This document shows, piece by piece, positions 12,187-24,037 of a stretch of DNA of 64,000 nucleotides. This DNA comes from Halichondria panicea. Taxonomy: Eukaryota > Porifera > Demospongiae > Suberitida > Halichondriidae. Each line of letters starts with the position of its first letter. The first letter of the stretch is position 1. The position numbers and the translations under genes are program-made. The notes under the pieces were generated by a model. That model ran no database searches. It was given only the letters and a program-made list of their open reading frames with translations, and was not told the origin of the DNA. The stretch is taken from positions 124,001 to 188,000 of the forward strand of contig NC_087388.1 in the NCBI RefSeq assembly GCF_963675165.1. The letters are read 5' to 3'.

Positions 12187-12661
12187 TGTGTGTGTGTGTG
12201 TGTGTGGGTGTGTGTGTGTGGGTGTGTGTGACAAGGGTTGAGGGCGGATATATACAACTATCGTAATACACATAGAATAAATACAGTTATACAAGGGATA
12301 CAGAAATCACAACACAATACAATTCACGTTTATTTTCATGGCCATTTTATTTATTTATCAGCAGACAGGCAGAGTAGCTACCGGTACAACAACCCACCAG
12401 CTCTATTGCAATGCCTTGTGTTACTCCCCCTGCCTGATAGAAGGCTAGAGGTAAAGACAACAGTCCAGCACCTAGAGCAGCATTCACAACGATGAAGACT
12501 GCTCCAAAGGCTGTTCCATTGCTAGAAGACTGCTTAGACACATCCCAGGGGTAGTAGAAGGTTGCTTCCTCTGCTCTCATATCCACTGCTCCAGAGGATC
12601 CATCTTCACCTTGAATGCTGTATTTTCGGTTAGGATAATAAGAGGTGTTTATAGTAGCCAT
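9857..12661 (-). CDS. SLC38-type sodium-coupled neutral amino-acid transporter (SNAT7/8-like)
   Basis: Eight exons, 12661-12398, 12119-11921, 11523-11361, 11300-11205, 11131-11068, 10927-10659, 10287-10082 and 10014-9857, join with consistent phases to 472 residues. The first membrane helix region (NAALGAGLLSLPLAFYQAGG) is typical of AAAP transporters. [47 protein letters not shown] and SLTGGLAATFIFVFPG align with SLC38A7. About eleven hydrophobic helices are visible, with a soluble N-terminus of about 50 residues. Human SNAT7 is a lysosomal glutamine/asparagine exporter; substrate and location here are inferred. Exon 2 begins directly after a (CA)n tract, and its donor is copied in a 28-base minisatellite. 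Confidence 0.9.
10322..10348. repeat. Interstitial telomere-type repeat
   Basis: About three and a half units of GGTTAG / TTAGGG in an SLC38 intron. A shorter trace (attagggttagggtcag) occurs near 6511. Confidence 0.75.
10440..10470. repeat. Short tandem repeat catgacatcac
   Basis: Three copies of an 11-base unit in the SLC38 intron between exons 7 and 6. Confidence 0.8.
10534..10574. repeat. (AAT)n microsatellite
   Basis: About thirteen uninterrupted AAT units in an SLC38 intron. Confidence 0.95.
11551..11640. mobile_element. Truncated copy of the 4120-4274 MITE-like element
   Basis: Shares ggtctgctaacacaggt and taacctggctgtattatag with the interior and right half of the element in the TRIM-like gene. 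The left end is replaced by a G-rich tract. Confidence 0.5.
11671..11935. repeat. 28-base minisatellite beginning at a splice donor
   Basis: Nine to ten copies of ctctagttggtctcccacac followed by tcactatc. On the coding (minus) strand each unit restores the end of SLC38 exon 2 and a donor (gaggata|gtgagt or gtaagt). The copy overlapping the exon encodes GDQLED. Because 28 is not a multiple of 3, use of a downstream donor would shift the frame. Confidence 0.92.
12120..12230. repeat. (TG)n microsatellite abutting an SLC38 acceptor
   Basis: More than 100 bases of TG with a few GGGTG interruptions. On the coding strand it is (CA)n running straight into the CAG acceptor of SLC38 exon 2. Confidence 0.95.
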
Positions 12662-13617
12662 AGCACACACCGAGCATTCCTGTGTGCCGTCTCCGTCATC
12701 ATGATTAATGAGGCTTTGCTTTCATCATAGATATCTATGCTTTCATCTCTGGCATTGTTTAGTTTAGTAGGCGTGGCTCATTTGGCATAATTATCTTCTA
12801 TGTTATGTTAACGATCTTTACCCATCTCAAATGTTCACAGAAAAATAATTATGTGTAGCTGCTAGTCTAGCCACGCCCTCCCATACTTTGTATAAGAGGC
12901 TGGAATTCGAAGACTAAAAAATAGCTAAAAATAATAATAAGTATTCAGACATGAATTAATATGCACACACACAAGAATGCTATTAGTGGTTTTGAATCGA
13001 GAGTAGTAGTCTTGAAACATGAAGTCTCTCTCCTGCATGAGAAAGAAAACATTAATCATAATAATATGAAACAGGAAAAATAATTAATTTTATTCTTACC
13101 AATCGTGTGTTCCACTATCAATTAACTGTCAGCAGTGTCAGAACAAATCCATTATAAGAGATGACCATCAGTTGAGGAGAGCATCACCTGTGGATTAGTG
13201 TGTGCTGTGTGTGACGCTTTCCAAGCCACCCAGGAGGTACGTCACAGAGCTCGTTTCTTTATAGTGTAATCGGTAAGAGAACGGCAGGTATTCAGTTTGC
13301 AAACATGCACAAAGGGGCCAACCACACTAGAACACATGCAACTAGCTACAATAAAAACTGAACACCTGCCGAGACGCTTGCCCCTGCCACTGCTAGCTAG
13401 CTAGTTGTGATTCACGTGAAAAGGCGTGTATTACCACTACCACTAATGCTGTCCTATCACTAATGCTGTCTTAATATTTATTTAAAGTGCTAGCTAGATT
13501 AGTTTGTTTCACGTGAAAAAGCCATGTACGAAACTATATAGCGTTTAATTACTTAAAATTTGTATAGAGTTTATATTAGAGTGGCATCCTTTTTACAGTA
13601 ACAATTTTACGAATTAT

Positions 13618-13960
13618 TAATGACACACAAGAGGCCACCAATTTGAAACCACACCCACACACAAGAGGCCACCAATTTGAAACCACACCCACACACAAGA
13701 GGCCACCAATTTGAAACCACACCCACACACAAGAGGCCACCAATTTGAAACCACACACACACAACAAGAGGTCACACTCACACACACACATGTCACACAC
13801 AACAATAATTTGAAAGTCACACAAGAGACCACCAATTTAAACCCACAAGCACGCAACAAGAGGTCACACTCACACACATGTCACACACAACAACAACAAT
13901 TGAAAGATACACACGCACACACAGGAGGCCACCAATTTGAACCCACACACACACAACAAA
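13618..13960. repeat. 34-base minisatellite decaying into CA-rich sequence
   Basis: Four near-identical copies of a unit containing aagaggccaccaatttgaaa followed by ccacacccacacac, then diverged copies to about 13960. Confidence 0.9.
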
Positions 13961-14384
13961 CGTTCACCAATTTAGTTACACGCGCACACACACACACACA
14001 CACACAGGCGCTATAACAGGCGCACACACACGTACATATTTATACCATAAACTGCCATTGTAAAAAGTATTTTCGTTAGAGCGGAATTATGTTAACTTTA
14101 AATAGAGTTTGTTTAAAGTTTGGGCGCTAAGATTAGAGTGGCGCTTTTAACTTACAACTTACTTCCAGAGTCAGTAGAGCCACAGCCACAATCTGTAATC
14201 TGCATAAATTAGATGGATTAACAATTACAAAATGTCACACAATACAACAACCACTCCTCCAGACACAGCAGCAAGCAGGAACAAGCAGGAACAATGTTGT
14301 TCTGTAAAAAAAAAATGACATGATTAAAACACTTTAGGCTAGGGAGAAATGACAAGACAAGTTGGTACATGTGCAAGAAACAGT

Positions 14385-14485
14385 GTGTGGCAAAAAACCA
14401 CACAACAAGTGTGGTAAAAAACCACACAACAAGTGTGGCAAAAAAACCACACAGTAAGTGTAGCAAAAAACCACACTACACCTGA
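14385..14485. repeat. About 24-base tandem repeat
   Basis: Four copies of a unit around gtgtggcaaaaaaccacac, which is itself a short inverted repeat (gtgtgg...ccacac). Non-coding. Confidence 0.85.
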
Positions 14486-14880
14486 AGAACAAACCAACAG
14501 CACGAAGACAAAACAAACAACCAACAAAAACAAACAAACAACTCGACAAATCGACCGTTACCGAAAACCCTATACGCGCAAACGCAAGTAAACCAGCTTA
14601 CAAATAGACATGAACAATACAATAAACTAAACACCAATCACTTAACTTTATTAGATGTCACCAGCTGGAGAGCCCACCATCGGAGTCTAGTCAGCCCCTG
14701 CAGGAGGAGTACAGTACAAGACAACGTTAGCAACAACTGTGACACATGTAACCAGCAACAAGGGGCAGAACTCTTAGAAGATAACGTAGCTAGCTAAGTA
14801 GCTAGGGACAGCATGCAGGATCAGCACTCACTCTTGAAGGTCGGTTGAAGAATGAGGATCAACTGTGAATGTTCGAACAA

Positions 14881-15260
14881 GACATATTAGGCGCATGCGC
14901 ACATTTTGGCGGTAATATTTTACTGCACATGCGCAGAAGATGTTGTTAACATAATTATGGTAAGGGGTCGATTTACACACAGTTCAATTTGTTTTTGATG
15001 ATCTTTACCACAAGGTACATTTTGTTGGTAATGGGCGTCGACGCCCTAAGGTTCTTGTCGTGGGTGGAAATTTGCTTCCTGTTTTTGGATGACCACAAAT
15101 TAAATCCTCTTGCATTGCTTTGTATGAAAAGCAAGCCTTCATTTGGCTAGTTTAGTGTAAGATATTGTAGAATATATAACTTAAGGTAGATACTGGTAGT
15201 TACAACTTTTGGTAGATCTAGTTACAAATTTTCAGATCACTGCAATCTAGAGAAGGAAAG
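14881..15260 (+). promoter_or_regulatory. Candidate promoter/5'UTR of the DOK-like gene with NRF1-like motifs
   Basis: A palindromic gcgcatgcgca at 14891 and a second gcacatgcgcag at about 14925 resemble the NRF-1 consensus, a common core-promoter element at TATA-less animal genes. They lie 330-370 bases before the DOK-like ATG. The motif is short and also occurs inside repeats in this window, so function is a guess. Confidence 0.35.
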
Positions 15261-18200
15261 ATGAGCTGTTCAAATATCATCAAGAGAGGCTACTTATTTG
15301 ACAAGAAGATTGGAATCATCCCAGTTGCAGTGGTGAGTGTCCATCATGTGCTATGCAGTTCCTATCCTTGCACAGCTAGCACAATGCACATCTTGGCAAG
15401 TGTGCAGCCCCCCATGATACTGCACTAGTTTATATCTAGTAGATGCTATAGAAAGCTGCATAATCATTATACACTGCAGTGGACTACATGTACAATAGCA
15501 GATCACTATAGCAGATCACTAATATAGCCAGCCTCTCCATGTACCCAGCTTTGCATGCTAATACTATCCTATAGTCACTGACCTTTGTGGCTGACTACTA
15601 TCATCACCTATCATCACTGGTGGTTATGGTTACCCCAGGTACACAGGTGCCCTAGGATTGATACACGTACATATGTTAAAATCAGCGGCTGAATAATTAT
15701 ATAGTTTGTTTGTGTATATTAGCAGCGTATGTGTTTAATTATTGTTTGCTGCGTTTACATAGTTGTATGAATTAGCATGGGTGCCTGAAAGAGCTTATAA
15801 ACTCGTGAATATCATTTAATGAAACAATGCTAAAGAGCTAATGAATATCAGCCCGTTAACAGCATGCAAGCAGCTGGCTTTGCTAGCTACGGGTGACTCC
15901 CTACTTAACTTAACCTCATTATAACTTATTCGATCCTAATAAGGTAGCTTAGATTAGTCTGCAGGTAGAGCTGTGTAAGGAAGTTGTTCCTCTAATATTA
16001 GCAAACACTCTCTCCTGTCACTTGGTGATAGTCAATATTAGATAAATGTTTCCGCACCGAATTTACATACGACCTTAAAAGATATTCCTCCCATGTATTA
16101 TGTAGTGCAACAATAGATTCTTTTTCCCATAGTTATCTACAAACACTTCATGTTTTTCCCTTGTGTGACTATTGAAGGATATGACTATATCAAATTACGA
16201 GGAATTGTGTTTAATTAGTTTCCTTTCTTTGTGTGTGTGTGTGGGACTGTCTTTCCCTTTGTATCAGTTATCGTGTAGTGATGAAAATTCATCTCATTGT
16301 TTTCCATATGGTATAGCTGTGTCTGGTTAAGTCACCGCTGGACATGGTGGTTGACCCACAGATACTGTCAACATGACCAGCATGGAAACCATGATAATCC
16401 CTAGCCATTTGGGTTCCCACATTTTGTTGTCAGAGGCTTTACAAATAATAATATTGCACTGTTCAGTTACTCGAAATGTTTGTGCTCCAGCAATCTTCAA
16501 TTGGAACTATAATACTAATTTACTAATAACTGTATCTTTCATCATCTTCCACTCAGGAGCGTAAGAGATGGTATATACTGAGGCAGGACCTCACACAAGG
16601 TTTCTGTGTGCTCGAGTATTATAAAGATGAGAAGACTGCCACCAAAGGAGAAGCTCCAAAAGGATTTATCAATGTTTACGATGTTGTTGCTGTTCAACGT
16701 GTCCCCGAGAAGAAACAAATGCTTGAGATCCTCTGCCCTGGAGTGGCCTATCGATTGACTGCTAATTCCGACCTTGAAGCTACAGAATGGACCCAAGCTC
16801 TGAGCAGACTAATACTCTATAGAAAAGACAATATCAAACCACCTCATTCTCTATCCATGAGGAGAATACCCAGTTCTCCCACTCACATGGAAACTATTCC
16901 TGAACGCCACCGAACACTATCTGACTCTAGCATGCAGACACACAACTCTCCTTCCTTGCACATGCACCCCAAGTCCCTCACTATCCCCACACCCTCACAC
17001 CGTCACAGCCACAACGACCACCACACTCTCCACTTCTCACACTCTCCTCACACTCCACACAGTCTGCCCACGCCCCCGGAGATGGCGGCCTCCCCACCGA
17101 TCATCTTCCAATACCATCCCCCGGGAATACAGAGGCAAAGAAGTAGCGAGTTCCCGGTGACCCTCCCCTCCCCCTCCACCAGCAGTGACTCCTCCTCCAT
17201 GGCCAGTGGCTCCAACACTAGCTTTGATAACCAGGCTGCCTTTGAGATGGACAGAAATGATACAAGTAAGTGAGAAATTCATTGGGTTTTTACTATCTTA
17301 ACTGCATGTACAGGTTTGCTATAATCGTGTAAATTGTCTTTGCAGTTTATATTCTATTGTTTTCAGGTCTGGCCAGTTGTAACTTTGTTTTCTTTCCACG
17401 ACACATGATAGCTTTGTCCAGACATACACGCACACCTGAGGCTGTGTATTGTATCCAGTCAGTCTATACATTATTACAGTGTCTTTATTCATTGTTTTCC
17501 CCGCACGTGCAGGGTCAAGGTTCAGAGTTCATGCTAAAGAAGCGGACAACCTCTGCGTGAGTGGTCCTGCTGATCTGGTGGTGTCAGAGGAAGGCATTTC
17601 CATTCACTCAGTGCAGACTGGTGAGTACTACTGGGCGCTGTAGTAGGTTGGTACTGTAGTAGGTTACTAGCCCATTGTTGAACAATGATCGTATCTACTT
17701 TGTATCTACTGTGTGTTCATTTCTTTCATTGCCTTGCTAGCATATTGATTGTGTATGTGTGGACAGCTTAAACTAACTAGGGGATCATTCTAACGGGCAT
17801 TGTATTGCAACTGTTGATAATGTAATGGCTACATAGAATCCACACCAGTGACAGCTAGATCTGGCCTGTGCCTTCCTGCAGGCATATTGTTACGCCTGCA
17901 ATTTTTCTGTGGTTTCTAAATTATTACCTCAAACTTAGTTATACAATCCTCTAGCATATGCCCACGGATTCCAGTCTAACCCAACTTACTTTGAAGGGGG
18001 CAAGTATATCCCATCATCTAACCAACTATTGCCCTGAGGGCAGCCAGTGCTTGTTCAGTAAGAGGGGGGGGGGGGGGGGGGTGACTGTGACTAATAGAAG
18101 GCTGATCAAATTTGGCTGGATGGTTGGAATGGTTTCTTGCTACTTGTGTACTTGCTTTGTTCGTCTCTACTCCCACTAAAAGTAATCACACTAAAAGTAT

Positions 18201-21200
18201 TAAAATGCCCCACACTAAATGAACCACAGTTTGCTGTTCCTATAGCTAATGTATTTGCTCTAGGTAAGCTTTGAAAATTGGCTTGCTAGTCGCTACAAAG
18301 TGAAGGCCATGTAATTATAATAACATTACTATACTAGCGCTGTTGAAAAGTGAAGGCCATGTAATTATAATAACATTACTATACTAGCGCCGTTGAAACC
18401 GTTGTAGAGGGGACTACAGATGAATGCATTGTAGCAAGGCTATCACTTGTTATCTGCTGTATGATAAGATTCTTATCCTAGGGTCTGTGTTTACTAACAA
18501 CACTGCCTCATTGTATCAGGTCTCAAGTTTTGAGGGAGTAGAATGCTCTTAGACTCATTAGCTAATCAGATTGTGTGTGTGCATGGAACAGGTAATGAGC
18601 TGATGCACAATTAGCTAATGAAATTCTATGCTTTGTTTATATTGCTGCTTTTTAGAGCTATTTTCCATGCTATAATATGATAATGGCAGACAGTTGTCTA
18701 GCCTCCACTCAATGGCAGGGTGCTAATGTCCTAATGTCTTAGTGTGCCTATAAGAAGTGTACCCTCTGTACTAGCCCCTGGTTGCTGTAGGGCTGAGTGT
18801 GGTGAAGCATCACTATGGTTTGTGTGCATTCTTGTGACCACGTTAATAAGTTAAGTAGTCAAGGGCTACTGTTTAGCTAAGTTGGCCAAATGCAGGCATT
18901 GTCTTCAAACAATTTTCCCATCTCTCTGTGTCTGTGTGTCTGTGTGTGTAATTTCCATCTTTTAACTTGTGCATGTCCCACCCAATGTGTGTATGTTGTC
19001 AATGCCAACTGTGCATTAGGGGGAGGGCTGTAGGTACACTGCTCTGTGGAGAGATAGCCAGCTGTTGTTCCCATGGTGATTATCAGTACACAATGAAAGA
19101 GCTCTTTGCACTGGAGTACCATTATTCAGCTAGAGAAACAAAAACATATGTGATGGTAATAATTACAGAGGGTGGTTATGACTACGTATACATTTGCTGG
19201 AGAATGAGCTATGGAAGTTAATGAGGGTCAGTTAATGATAGTCAAATCCTTATTTCTATTGACATCTTATTCCTATTGACCTATCTATAGTCGAGTTCTA
19301 AAGTTTAATCATTTGAGTGGGCAGAAGGATGTTGGAGGAAGTATGGTGTGTGTTTGTGTGGTCTCTGGGCAGCATACATGAGTAGCCATCACCTCCAGTG
19401 GCCATTGATGTGGGGAGGATGGTATATTGCCACCAGCAGGATGGGGTTACCTTTCCTAGAGTTTGCTTATCAACAAAGAGCCTTTGTTCCCCTGTGTGTA
19501 GTAACCATGGCCCTAGAGTAACCTCTCCACACTAGGAGGATCTATTATTCAGCATGCATCCGGGTCACCATCATTTAAGGTAGCTGTGTATATATATATA
19601 CGTCAGTGCATGTTAGCAAAGGCCATACAGTTATCTGTCCATCAAAGTCATATTTTCCAAGCTCTAGCTCTTAAATTCATTTTTTCTCTTCATTTATTAA
19701 TTAGCATAATGATTTCTTGTATCATAATCATTGCAGTGTGATTGTCTGTGAATAAAGCTCACAGATACTTAATCACTGTAGCTGGTCCCTATAAGAGATC
19801 TTAATACTGCAAACCTTGCCAGCTGCCAGCTGTCAGTTGCATTCATGACTTACAGTCCTCCCCACATCCGTTCTTTAAGAGTATTCCACGCTCCACTGTA
19901 CGCTATTCATAGTCTACTGTGTGGCTAACACTCTTTGTTTCTAGTTACTTTGAAGTGGCTGGTTCATGTTCTGTGCACCTGTTCCAATGTCAGGTCATTC
20001 TCTGTGTTATCTTGCACTTCTATATTTTGTTGCATGGCCTCTGAAATTTTGTACCTTGTATAAAATTAGATTGGTGAATTAATCAATTTTCCCAGTGGCT
20101 GTAATGGTTACAATAAATTTTAAGCTTTCCAGAATCCTTTCACCACCCCTCACACACCCCACCACACCCACACACACCCTCACACACCACACCCTCACAG
20201 GCCTGGAGCTGGTGTCATGGCCCATCAGCTCCCTCACACCACACACACCCTCACACACCCCCACCACACCCACACACACCCCCACCACACCTCACACACC
20301 CCCACTCACACACACACACCCACACACACCCTCACAGGCCTGGAGCTGGTGTCATGGCCGATTGGTTCCCTCAGACGCTATGGTTGTAACAACGTCTCCT
20401 TCACCATCCTCACTGGCAGGTGGGCAAGTGATACATGCACTGTATACATGCTCTGTACATCATTATAGAAAATTAATTTCCCCATTTACGTACTTCACAG
20501 GATCTTAGCTCCTAAAATTCATTTATCACTTAAGTTGTTAATCATTGATCTAATTATGTGTGTTGGTTTAGATGTCGTGTTTTCTCAACTCTAAATGTGA
20601 TATTTTCCAGAGAGGTAGCATATAGAGTTACACTTCCCCTCTCCCCCTCCTAGCTTCTCGGTGCAGCTGCAAGTGCGGTCATGCATGATGGTTGAAAATG
20701 TATTAATGTCCCAGTATCCATGTGGCTATGTTAGGATAATGTGTGTGTGTGTGGTCTAATTATGGCAGTTTAACACATGACTAACTCTCTAAGGTGGCCT
20801 ATACATTAAGGTGTTGCTCTAGGAAGAACTTATTTGTAGGATGAACTTATTTGTGTGAAGCCTGCCACAAACTGTCCCTTGTAATATGAACGTTATTTGT
20901 TTAGTATACTTCCAATTACAATCCTAACCTAATACCACTAGGCAATTCATTTCCATGGAAGAGCTTCTCATAATTAAATCTCGCTAATAATATTGTGTGC
21001 ATGAACAATTGTGATTGGACGTTCGGAATGAGCTCCAGCTTTCCTATACTATCAGACCTTAATTACCCTAGCTATAAAGGAAAGGTTTCTTTGATGTCCC
21101 CTCTTAAGTGTTTAGCTTCCTCTGAGTTCACTGCCAGAGGATATTGGTTAATGATATTCATTGCCACTTTGTGCTCTAATTTCCTCACAGGTGTTACTGT

Positions 21201-22848
21201 ATATACACACATGCATGACTGGTCAACTATTACATGTTGTTATGTGTTCTGGTTGTGTTCAGGTTCTGTTCCACTGGCGAGGGCCGGTTCCAATTCTACA
21301 CTCCGCACTGTCGCCTCATCAATACCAAGGTTCACAGTATCGCCATGGCAAAGGCGGGCAGCAAAGGACTACCAAGACGAGCTTCTGAGGTGTGTGTGGG
21401 TGTGGAGGGGTGTGGGTGTGGAGGGGGCGGTCTAAAGTCAGTTCCATTCCACTACTGAAGAGATTTGTTAGTCTCTGTTGAAGATCATGATCCCCGGCCT
21501 TAGCAACATGTAACCTGATATGCTTGTGTAGCTCAGCATTCACAGTGTGTTTCTAGTCAACAAAGTATCACTAAGTATCAGTGGGTACACTTACGCATGT
21601 GTATGTATTGAGGCAGGCACATATTGATAGACCTCGTGGCTTTGTTCCTATTGTCAGTGGATAATGTACGACTCTTGTGTGTGCTTATATCCACTCACAT
21701 AATTATTTGTTAATTGGCCTAAATTGCTCTCAGGAATAGCACAGCAGCTGTGGGTAATCAACGCAGCATTAACTAGTTTGTAAGCTGCCTCTTTTAAGAT
21801 CAAAGCATTTTTGTCCCTATAACCAAGTTAACTGTTGATGGCTGTGTGTTGTGTGTGTGTGTTGTTTTCCTTGGTTACCTATAATCAAGTGTGGAGTAAA
21901 GACCTAGTACCAGGCTGTGTTAGGTAGAGCACCCTTTAGACTGACTGACTGCATCACTGTAGCTTCCATGACAGCTGAACAACTAGCTCACTTCTAGGGG
22001 CTATTGTTGGAAGCTATTGTCATGAAATGCTTGATTTTATTTGCGTGGAGTAGCGAACTTTAATTTGTTGTCACTGCTCCATGCACTAATATTATACCTC
22101 TCCACCCATCACACACATCACACACATCACACCCATCACACACATCACACACATCACACACACAGCCTGCACATATTTCAGATATGATGTCACGCTCTCC
22201 ACAACAGTCACACCTTCTCAACCCACACTCGTCACTACCTCCACGGGCACACTCTACCTCCCCGCCCACGTATCCCACACCCTCACACCTTCACAGCATG
22301 GCTCCACCCCATTACACCTTGGGTCAGTCGTACAATCGTATCCAACACGGCACGGTGCCATCACTATCTCAGGAGCAGTATAGCAAGATCTACCAATTCA
22401 ATGGACAAGGTATATAAACTACTAACACTGTTAATAATTATAGCGCAAATAATAATTATTACTTGCATGCGAGTATAACTATATCTCTGCCAACAGCTGT
22501 TAGATACCGCAGTCCTAGCTACGTATACAGTACAGTAGTAGAGTTAAGATCTGTATAATTATTGTTATGTTCAAACCACCATTTCAATCCATCTCCCTGT
22601 GTGCAGGGGCTGATGAGTACAGTAAGCTGCAACACTTCAGCAGTATGATGAGTCTACAGAGCTGCACACAGTCCGCCATGGCCCCGCCCACTCAAGGTAC
22701 CACCCCCTCATACCAACAGCAACACCCCCCTCTCCCCCCTAAGGGGGTCAAGTACACGCAGCTAGAGTTCAACGAGGGGAACTCCCCCACTGAGAGCAAT
22801 GTGGGGGGTGGTGTGGAGAATCATCAAATCCTCCAATCAAATGCCTGA
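15261..22848 (+). CDS. DOK-like PH-PTB docking adaptor
   Basis: Seven exons, 15261-15332, 16557-17265, 17513-17620, 20338-20419, 21263-21389, 22166-22409 and 22607-22848, join to 527 residues in one frame. Residues about 8-110 form a PH domain (KRGYLFDKK, KRWYILRQ, ending EATEWTQALSRLI). Residues about 262-350 form an IRS/DOK-type PTB domain (LELVSWPIGSLRRYGCNNVSF, STGEGRFQFYTPHC), with arginines placed as in phosphotyrosine-binding DOK PTBs. The linker is rich in His, Ser and Pro. The tail holds many tyrosines (YTLG, YNRI, YSKI, YSKL), an ITIM-like VKYTQL and a PPLPPK SH3-ligand motif. The role is membrane-recruited signalling downstream of receptor tyrosine kinases. Only the second of two duplicated exon 4 acceptors keeps the frame. 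Exons 5 and 7 have extra copies downstream. Confidence 0.88.
15333..16556 (+). other. First intron of the DOK-like gene
   Basis: A clean gtgagt donor and an actcag acceptor bound this 1.2 kb intron. I see no further exon, repeat or RNA gene in it. Confidence 0.6.
18297..18393. repeat. 47-base tandem duplication
   Basis: The unit running from aagtgaaggccatgtaatta to ctagcgc(t/c)gttgaaa occurs twice in a row in a DOK intron, differing at about one base. Confidence 0.9.
20140..20337 (+). repeat. CA-rich repeat with duplicated acceptor and start of DOK exon 4
   Basis: The word ctcacaggcctggagctggt followed by gtcatgg occurs at about 20195 and again at 20332, where the true exon continues. Splicing to the first copy would add 137 bases and shift the frame, so it is probably a decoy. 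Confidence 0.85.
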
Positions 22849-22956
22849 TATGTAATTGCCTGGAGCAAAACAATTTGTGTTCGTGTGTAAATTATGTAAA
22901 TTATGTTATTTATCACATTCTGCGCTATTTGAAACACTATAATTATATACTAGAGA

Positions 22957-22962
22957 AATAAA
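22957..22962 (+). terminator. Polyadenylation signal of the DOK-like gene
   Basis: AATAAA about 110 bases after the stop. It is conserved in the duplicated last exon (near 39358). Confidence 0.65.
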
Positions 22963-24037
22963 TATCATAAATTGTGTATCATCCGTCTGTCAAATTATCA
23001 TCCATTTTGTTTGTCATTAATTGTGCGTTTATGTGTGTGTACATTGATGTATTACAATAATTACACTGTTCAATGGAGCTTCTTGATCACAGTGAATAAT
23101 TATGTGTTTTGCAGAAAGGGGGGTTGCATGCAGGTAAGGAGGGGTAGAATAAATGATACTATTTGCTAACTAGATCTAGTTTATGCAAAAATCGATCCTT
23201 ACCTTATAGATTTCTATAAACCTGCAAAGAAATAGTAGGCCTGCGCCTACCGTGTCCCTAGACCACTGCATGCACTGTACACTACTTGCTTTAGGTAAGT
23301 CATGCCTATATAATTATATGATGCATATCATTATGTGTCCATTTGTCAACATATTTTGTTTTTCTTCCACACATGTACACATATCTCCAGGTTATAGGCT
23401 AAAGGATGTACAAGATAGCCCTGCACACTAGACACACTCTAAGATGGCCGCTCTCCTCGTGTGTACAGGAGCAGTGTAGACGATACCCTCATCAGTCAAT
23501 GTTGACTGGAGCACCCCCCCACACCACACACCTCAGTGTCTCCTCTAGGTCCCTCGCCTTCTCCCCTCTGGTGAGTCCAGTATCGTGTACTTTTAATTTT
23601 AAATTGGCAGCTCAATTCATATAGTATAGCACACACGAATAACACAAATAACATAAACATGATTCTTATTAGTGTCCGATTGTGATAGATAACAGGAAGG
23701 TTATTCTCTAAGCCAAACATTATACATGATACTGTGTTGCTAAACATTTCTACTGAACAGAGTGCATCAGGCACTAGAGTATAAGAAATCAAATGTTCTT
23801 CATAATGTGAGCGAGAGTCCATCTTTCTGTGTGTGTGTGTGTGTTTGTATGAGATGTACTCACATGCATTGAGAGTGGTAGCACTGCAATGGTTTAACTA
23901 TCGAATAACGTAGCCTCCCTCCACTGCAGCATATGATATTATATGGTCATGCATCGTTAGACTTTACATGTTCAGCAGTTCTAATTAATGGTGTATATAT
24001 ATATAACATACCCCAGTTGCTTTAGGAGTCACCAACC

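Larger units (their letters stand above)
12662..14880. other. Repeat-rich intergenic region between SLC38 and DOK-like genes
   Basis: I find no coding exon here. It contains tandem repeats at about 13618-13960 and 14385-14485. It must hold the SLC38 promoter, since that gene starts at 12661. The longer minus-strand frames are translations of the tandem repeats. Confidence 0.6.
17621..20337 (+). other. Third intron of the DOK-like gene
   Basis: A 2.7 kb intron. It contains a pure G run of about 20 at 18062-18081, a 47-base tandem duplication, and a partial copy of the next exon's acceptor near 20201. I see no other exon. Confidence 0.6.

Noticed and set aside
13576-13877. Minus-strand frames with repeated FQIGGLLCVGVVS words
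   Set aside because: Pure translation of the 34-base minisatellite; stays open only because the repeat lacks stops.
7862-14485. Possible CRISPR-like arrays (regular repeats at 7862, 11671, 13618, 14385)
   Set aside because: Units are directly adjacent without unique spacers and the DNA is eukaryotic; these are minisatellites.
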